Shown: positions 61,934 to 64,000 of the stretch, piece after piece
Layout of the letters: each line of letters starts with the position of its first letter
How positions within the stretch are numbered: position 1 is the stretch's first letter
Source: Flavimaricola sp.
GTDB lineage: Bacteria > Pseudomonadota > Alphaproteobacteria > Rhodobacterales > Rhodobacteraceae
DNA length: 64,000 nt
Assembly: GCA_029255105.1 (NCBI GenBank)
Contig: JAQWWH010000047.1
Coordinates: forward strand, 30,021 to 94,020
Direction of reading: 5' to 3'
Notes under the pieces: generated by a model
Database searches by the model: none
Told to the model about the DNA's origin: nothing
The model's input: the letters and a program-made list of their open reading frames with translations, nothing else
Made by a program: the position numbers and the translations under genes

Positions 61934-62974
61934 TCAAAGCGCCTGCCAAAGCCAGGCGCCATCCGGCCCAGGCCAGCGTCGGACCTTGCCCGTCTGATGC
62001 AGGTGGTTGAGGTGCCCAACCGCTTCAACCAGGGCCAGGCCGTATTCACTCGGTCCAATGGCGCGACGATACAGTGGTGAAAAACACGCGCCTGCGACCC
62101 GGGGTTCCGACAGCCAGTCCAGAAGGCGATCCAGTCCCGCCTCGATCCCGCCGACCATCTGATCCAGCCTTTGCGGTAGTCCGGTGAATGGCAGCTTGTG
62201 GCCGGGCAGCACCACATGGTCTTCGCGGGCAAAGGGCGTCAGATGGGCACAGGATGTCAGCCAATCGCCGACCGGGTCGGCCTCGGGTTCCGTCGCATAG
62301 ACGCCAAGGTTGGGGCTGATCTTCGGCAACAACTGATCCCCGCCCAGCACAAGGCTGTCATCCAGGCTCCAGAAGGTCGCATGTTCCGGGGCATGCCCAT
62401 GTCCCATCCGAACATCCCAGGACCGGCCGCCGATCTGGACCACCTCGCTGTCCAACAGGCGCCGATATCCCAAAGGAAGAGGGGCAACGCAGTCGGCATA
62501 GTTGAAGGGTCGTTCCCCGCGGCGATTTTCAAAGATGGCAGGGTCCATGCCGGACTTGCGGTAAAAGGCCAGGGTTTCCTCAAGGTAAGTCGATTGCTTG
62601 TCCAGAACCATCATCCGGGCCATGAGCCAGCCGGTGCGGGGCATCCATAACTCGGCCCCCTGTTGGATGAACCAACCGGCAAGGCCGACGTGATCGGGAT
62701 GGTGATGGGTCACGATGACCCGCCTGACCGGTCGACCGCCCAATGGACCGCTCAGTACAGCCTCCCAGATCTTGCGGGATCTCTTGGAGGCAAATCCGGT
62801 ATCCACAATTGTCCAGCCATCGCCATCATCCAGCGCGTAGCAGTTGACATGATCCAGGGCCATTGGCAGGGGTATCCGTATCCATAGGACCCCGTGACCG
62901 ATGGTCACGGCTTCACCTTCCTTCGGAGGCTCCCCAAACGGATACCGAAGCGGGGCGAGGTTACCGTCTGTCAT
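61934..62974 (-). CDS. MBL-fold metallo-hydrolase
   Basis: 346 residues. The metal-binding motif THHHPDH lies near residue 92, with further ligands in MGHGHAPEHA, LGGDQLL and LPGHKLPF. A C-terminal helical domain (about 260-346) resembles that of glyoxalase II/LACTB2-like enzymes. It hydrolyses a thioester or ester; the neighbour acyl-CoA dehydrogenase, 9 bp upstream in the same direction, suggests an acyl-CoA or related thioester. Confidence 0.9.
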   Translation of the reverse strand: MTDGNLAPLRYPFGEPPKEGEAVTIGHGVLWIRIPLPMALDHVNCYALDDGDGWTIVDTGFASKRSRKIWEAVLSGPLGGRPVRRVIVTHHHPDHVGLAGWFIQQGAELWMPRTGWLMARMMVLDKQSTYLEETLAFYRKSGMDPAIFENRRGERPFNYADCVAPLPLGYRRLLDSEVVQIGGRSWDVRMGHGHAPEHATFWSLDDSLVLGGDQLLPKISPNLGVYATEPEADPVGDWLTSCAHLTPFAREDHVVLPGHKLPFTGLPQRLDQMVGGIEAGLDRLLDWLSEPRVAGACFSPLYRRAIGPSEYGLALVEAVGHLNHLHQTGKVRRWPGPDGAWLWQAL

Positions 62975-62983
62975 ATCCCGGCC

Positions 62984-64000
62984 TCAGGCCGCCAGGTCAT
63001 CAGGGCTAAGCGCCATAAGGTCATCGGCCCCTTCGCGGACCTGTGCCAGAAGGCTGGCATGTTCCGGCAACAGACGCCGGATAAAATAGGTGGCAAGGCG
63101 CAGACGGGAGGTGTCACCGCTTGTTGCGGCAACAAGATGCGCTTGTGCCCCCAGGATCAGGGCAAAGGCGCGCAGGTAGGGCACGGCACCGGCATTGCGA
63201 TCGTCCGCACCGGTCCGGGATACCATCCACTCCGTACATTCCCGCAAGCTTTCGGCAGCTTCCCAGACGGCCTCGGCCAGATCGGGAAGGGCCTCCCTTG
63301 CCTGTTCGGCCCGGTCACAGACCTCTTCCAAAAGCCGGTAGGCCGCCTCGCCCCCGTCCATCAGCTTGCGGCCAACGAGGTCCATCGCCTGAATGCCATT
63401 GGTACCTTCGTAGATCGCCGTCACCCGAACATCGCGGCAATACTGGGCGGCCCCGGTTTCCTCGATGAACCCCATCCCGCCATGCACCTGAACGCCAAGG
63501 CCCGACACGCTAATCCCTGTATCTGTGCCATAGGCCTTGGCAATGGGTGTCAGGAGGGCAGCCCGGGCCTTCCAGAGCGGATCGCCGGTCGCTGTCCCCA
63601 TATCGATCGCGACGGCGAGGGACATGGCGATCGCGCGGGCGGCAAAGGTTTCGGCCCGCATTGCAGCCAGCATCCGCCGCACATCCGCATGTTCGACGAT
63701 GCTACCCGTGCCGCCGGCGCGGCCCTGTTTGCGGTCCATGGCATAGGTCAGCGCATGTTGGGTCGCAGCCTCCGCAACGCCGATCCCCTGCACTCCGACA
63801 CCCAGTCGGGCGTTGTTCATCATGGTGAACATCGCGGCCATCCCGCCATGCTTAGACCCGACCAGCCAGCCGGTGGCCCCCTCATAGGCCATGACGGCAG
63901 TGGGCGAGCCATGAAGCCCCATCTTGTGTTCAAGGCTGACCACTCGCAGGTTGTTGCGGGTACCGGGCGCACCATTGGCGTCCGGGATCAGCTTGGGCAC
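62984..64000 (-). CDS. Acyl-CoA dehydrogenase, DmdC-like, C-terminal part (5' end outside window)
   Basis: 338 residues visible; the frame is open at the window edge and the GTG there is internal. SLEHKMGLHGSPT, GSKHGGMAAMFTMMNNARLGVG and IYEGTNGIQAMDL (catalytic Glu in YEGTN) are typical of the large acyl-CoA dehydrogenases such as DmdC, which oxidises 3-methylmercaptopropionyl-CoA in DMSP breakdown. A C-terminal helical extension is also typical. DmdC itself is one possibility; other fatty acyl-CoAs are equally open. Electrons would go to ETF and ETF-QO. Confidence 0.92.
   Translation of the reverse strand: MPKLIPDANGAPGTRNNLRVVSLEHKMGLHGSPTAVMAYEGATGWLVGSKHGGMAAMFTMMNNARLGVGVQGIGVAEAATQHALTYAMDRKQGRAGGTGSIVEHADVRRMLAAMRAETFAARAIAMSLAVAIDMGTATGDPLWKARAALLTPIAKAYGTDTGISVSGLGVQVHGGMGFIEETGAAQYCRDVRVTAIYEGTNGIQAMDLVGRKLMDGGEAAYRLLEEVCDRAEQAREALPDLAEAVWEAAESLRECTEWMVSRTGADDRNAGAVPYLRAFALILGAQAHLVAATSGDTSRLRLATYFIRRLLPEHASLLAQVREGADDLMALSPDDLAA

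Noticed and set aside
1..64000. CRISPR arrays, tRNA genes, insertion sequences or prophage
   Set aside because: No regularly spaced repeats, tRNA-like gaps, transposase frames or phage genes were found; the intergenic gaps are short.

Overview
The window reads as a chromosomal segment of an alphaproteobacterium of the order Rhodobacterales (roseobacter/Rhodobacteraceae type). The grounds are uniformly high GC, a three-gene TRAP transporter, an ETF-ubiquinone oxidoreductase, a 44-residue aa3-type oxidase subunit IV, a pgsA-moaD-moaE run behind uvrC, phaAB, a DmdC-like acyl-CoA dehydrogenase, and short GGTGGGT...ACCCACC hairpins between genes. No tRNA, rRNA, CRISPR array, insertion sequence or prophage gene was seen.

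Region 1 (1-8.8 kb, + strand) is the end of an assembly-line operon. It holds the C-terminal part of a type I polyketide synthase in the unusual visible order KR-DH-ACP-TE, a family 2 glycosyltransferase, a one-module NRPS and a phosphopantetheinyl transferase, all joined by 4-base or 1-base overlaps. The NRPS carries a formyltransferase, a C-domain remnant, an adenylation domain split by a luciferase-like monooxygenase, and a carrier domain. The adenylation signature reads close to the glycine code. The NRPS has no release domain and the PKS has one, so the NRPS probably acts first although its gene lies downstream. This is the strongest candidate for an undescribed system.

Region 2 (9-23.2 kb) is a surface-polysaccharide locus: a Wzz-type co-polymerase facing a separate tyrosine-kinase-type ATPase, two glycosyltransferases (GT2 and GT4), a WecG/TagA-type glycosyltransferase, an SDR, a GMC oxidoreductase and an acyltransferase-3/SGNH O-acetylase. 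It contains both a Gfo/Idh/MocA-epimerase fusion and an adjacent unfused pair of the same two families in the same order.

Region 3 (23.3-35.8 kb) is catabolic: a TRAP transporter with an amidase and a small membrane protein, a P5C-reductase-like dehydrogenase, then an MttB-superfamily methyltransferase, two TMADH-like flavin/Fe-S oxidoreductases and a TetR regulator. Matching CGACAC/GTGTCG palindromes lie upstream of both oxidoreductase transcription units, which points to one methylated-amine (betaine-like) demethylation regulon under that TetR protein.

Region 4 (36-64 kb) is mostly core genome: ABC-2 exporter, S49 peptidase, Na+/Ca2+ exchanger, FolM-like SDR, uvrC, pgsA, moaD, moaE, tag, an EAL protein, phaA, phaB, a LysR regulator with an EamA transporter, small conserved proteins, a tRNA methyltransferase, a polyprenyl diphosphate synthase, ispE, a TPR protein, ETF-QO, greA, azlCD, a lipoprotein, CoxIV, a decayed Lrp fragment, a metallo-hydrolase and an acyl-CoA dehydrogenase cut by the window edge. 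Intergenic sites include several terminators, an AT-rich long inverted repeat with a DnaA box before uvrC, a twin palindrome behind a GNAT gene, and two copies of a 37-bp dispersed repeat.
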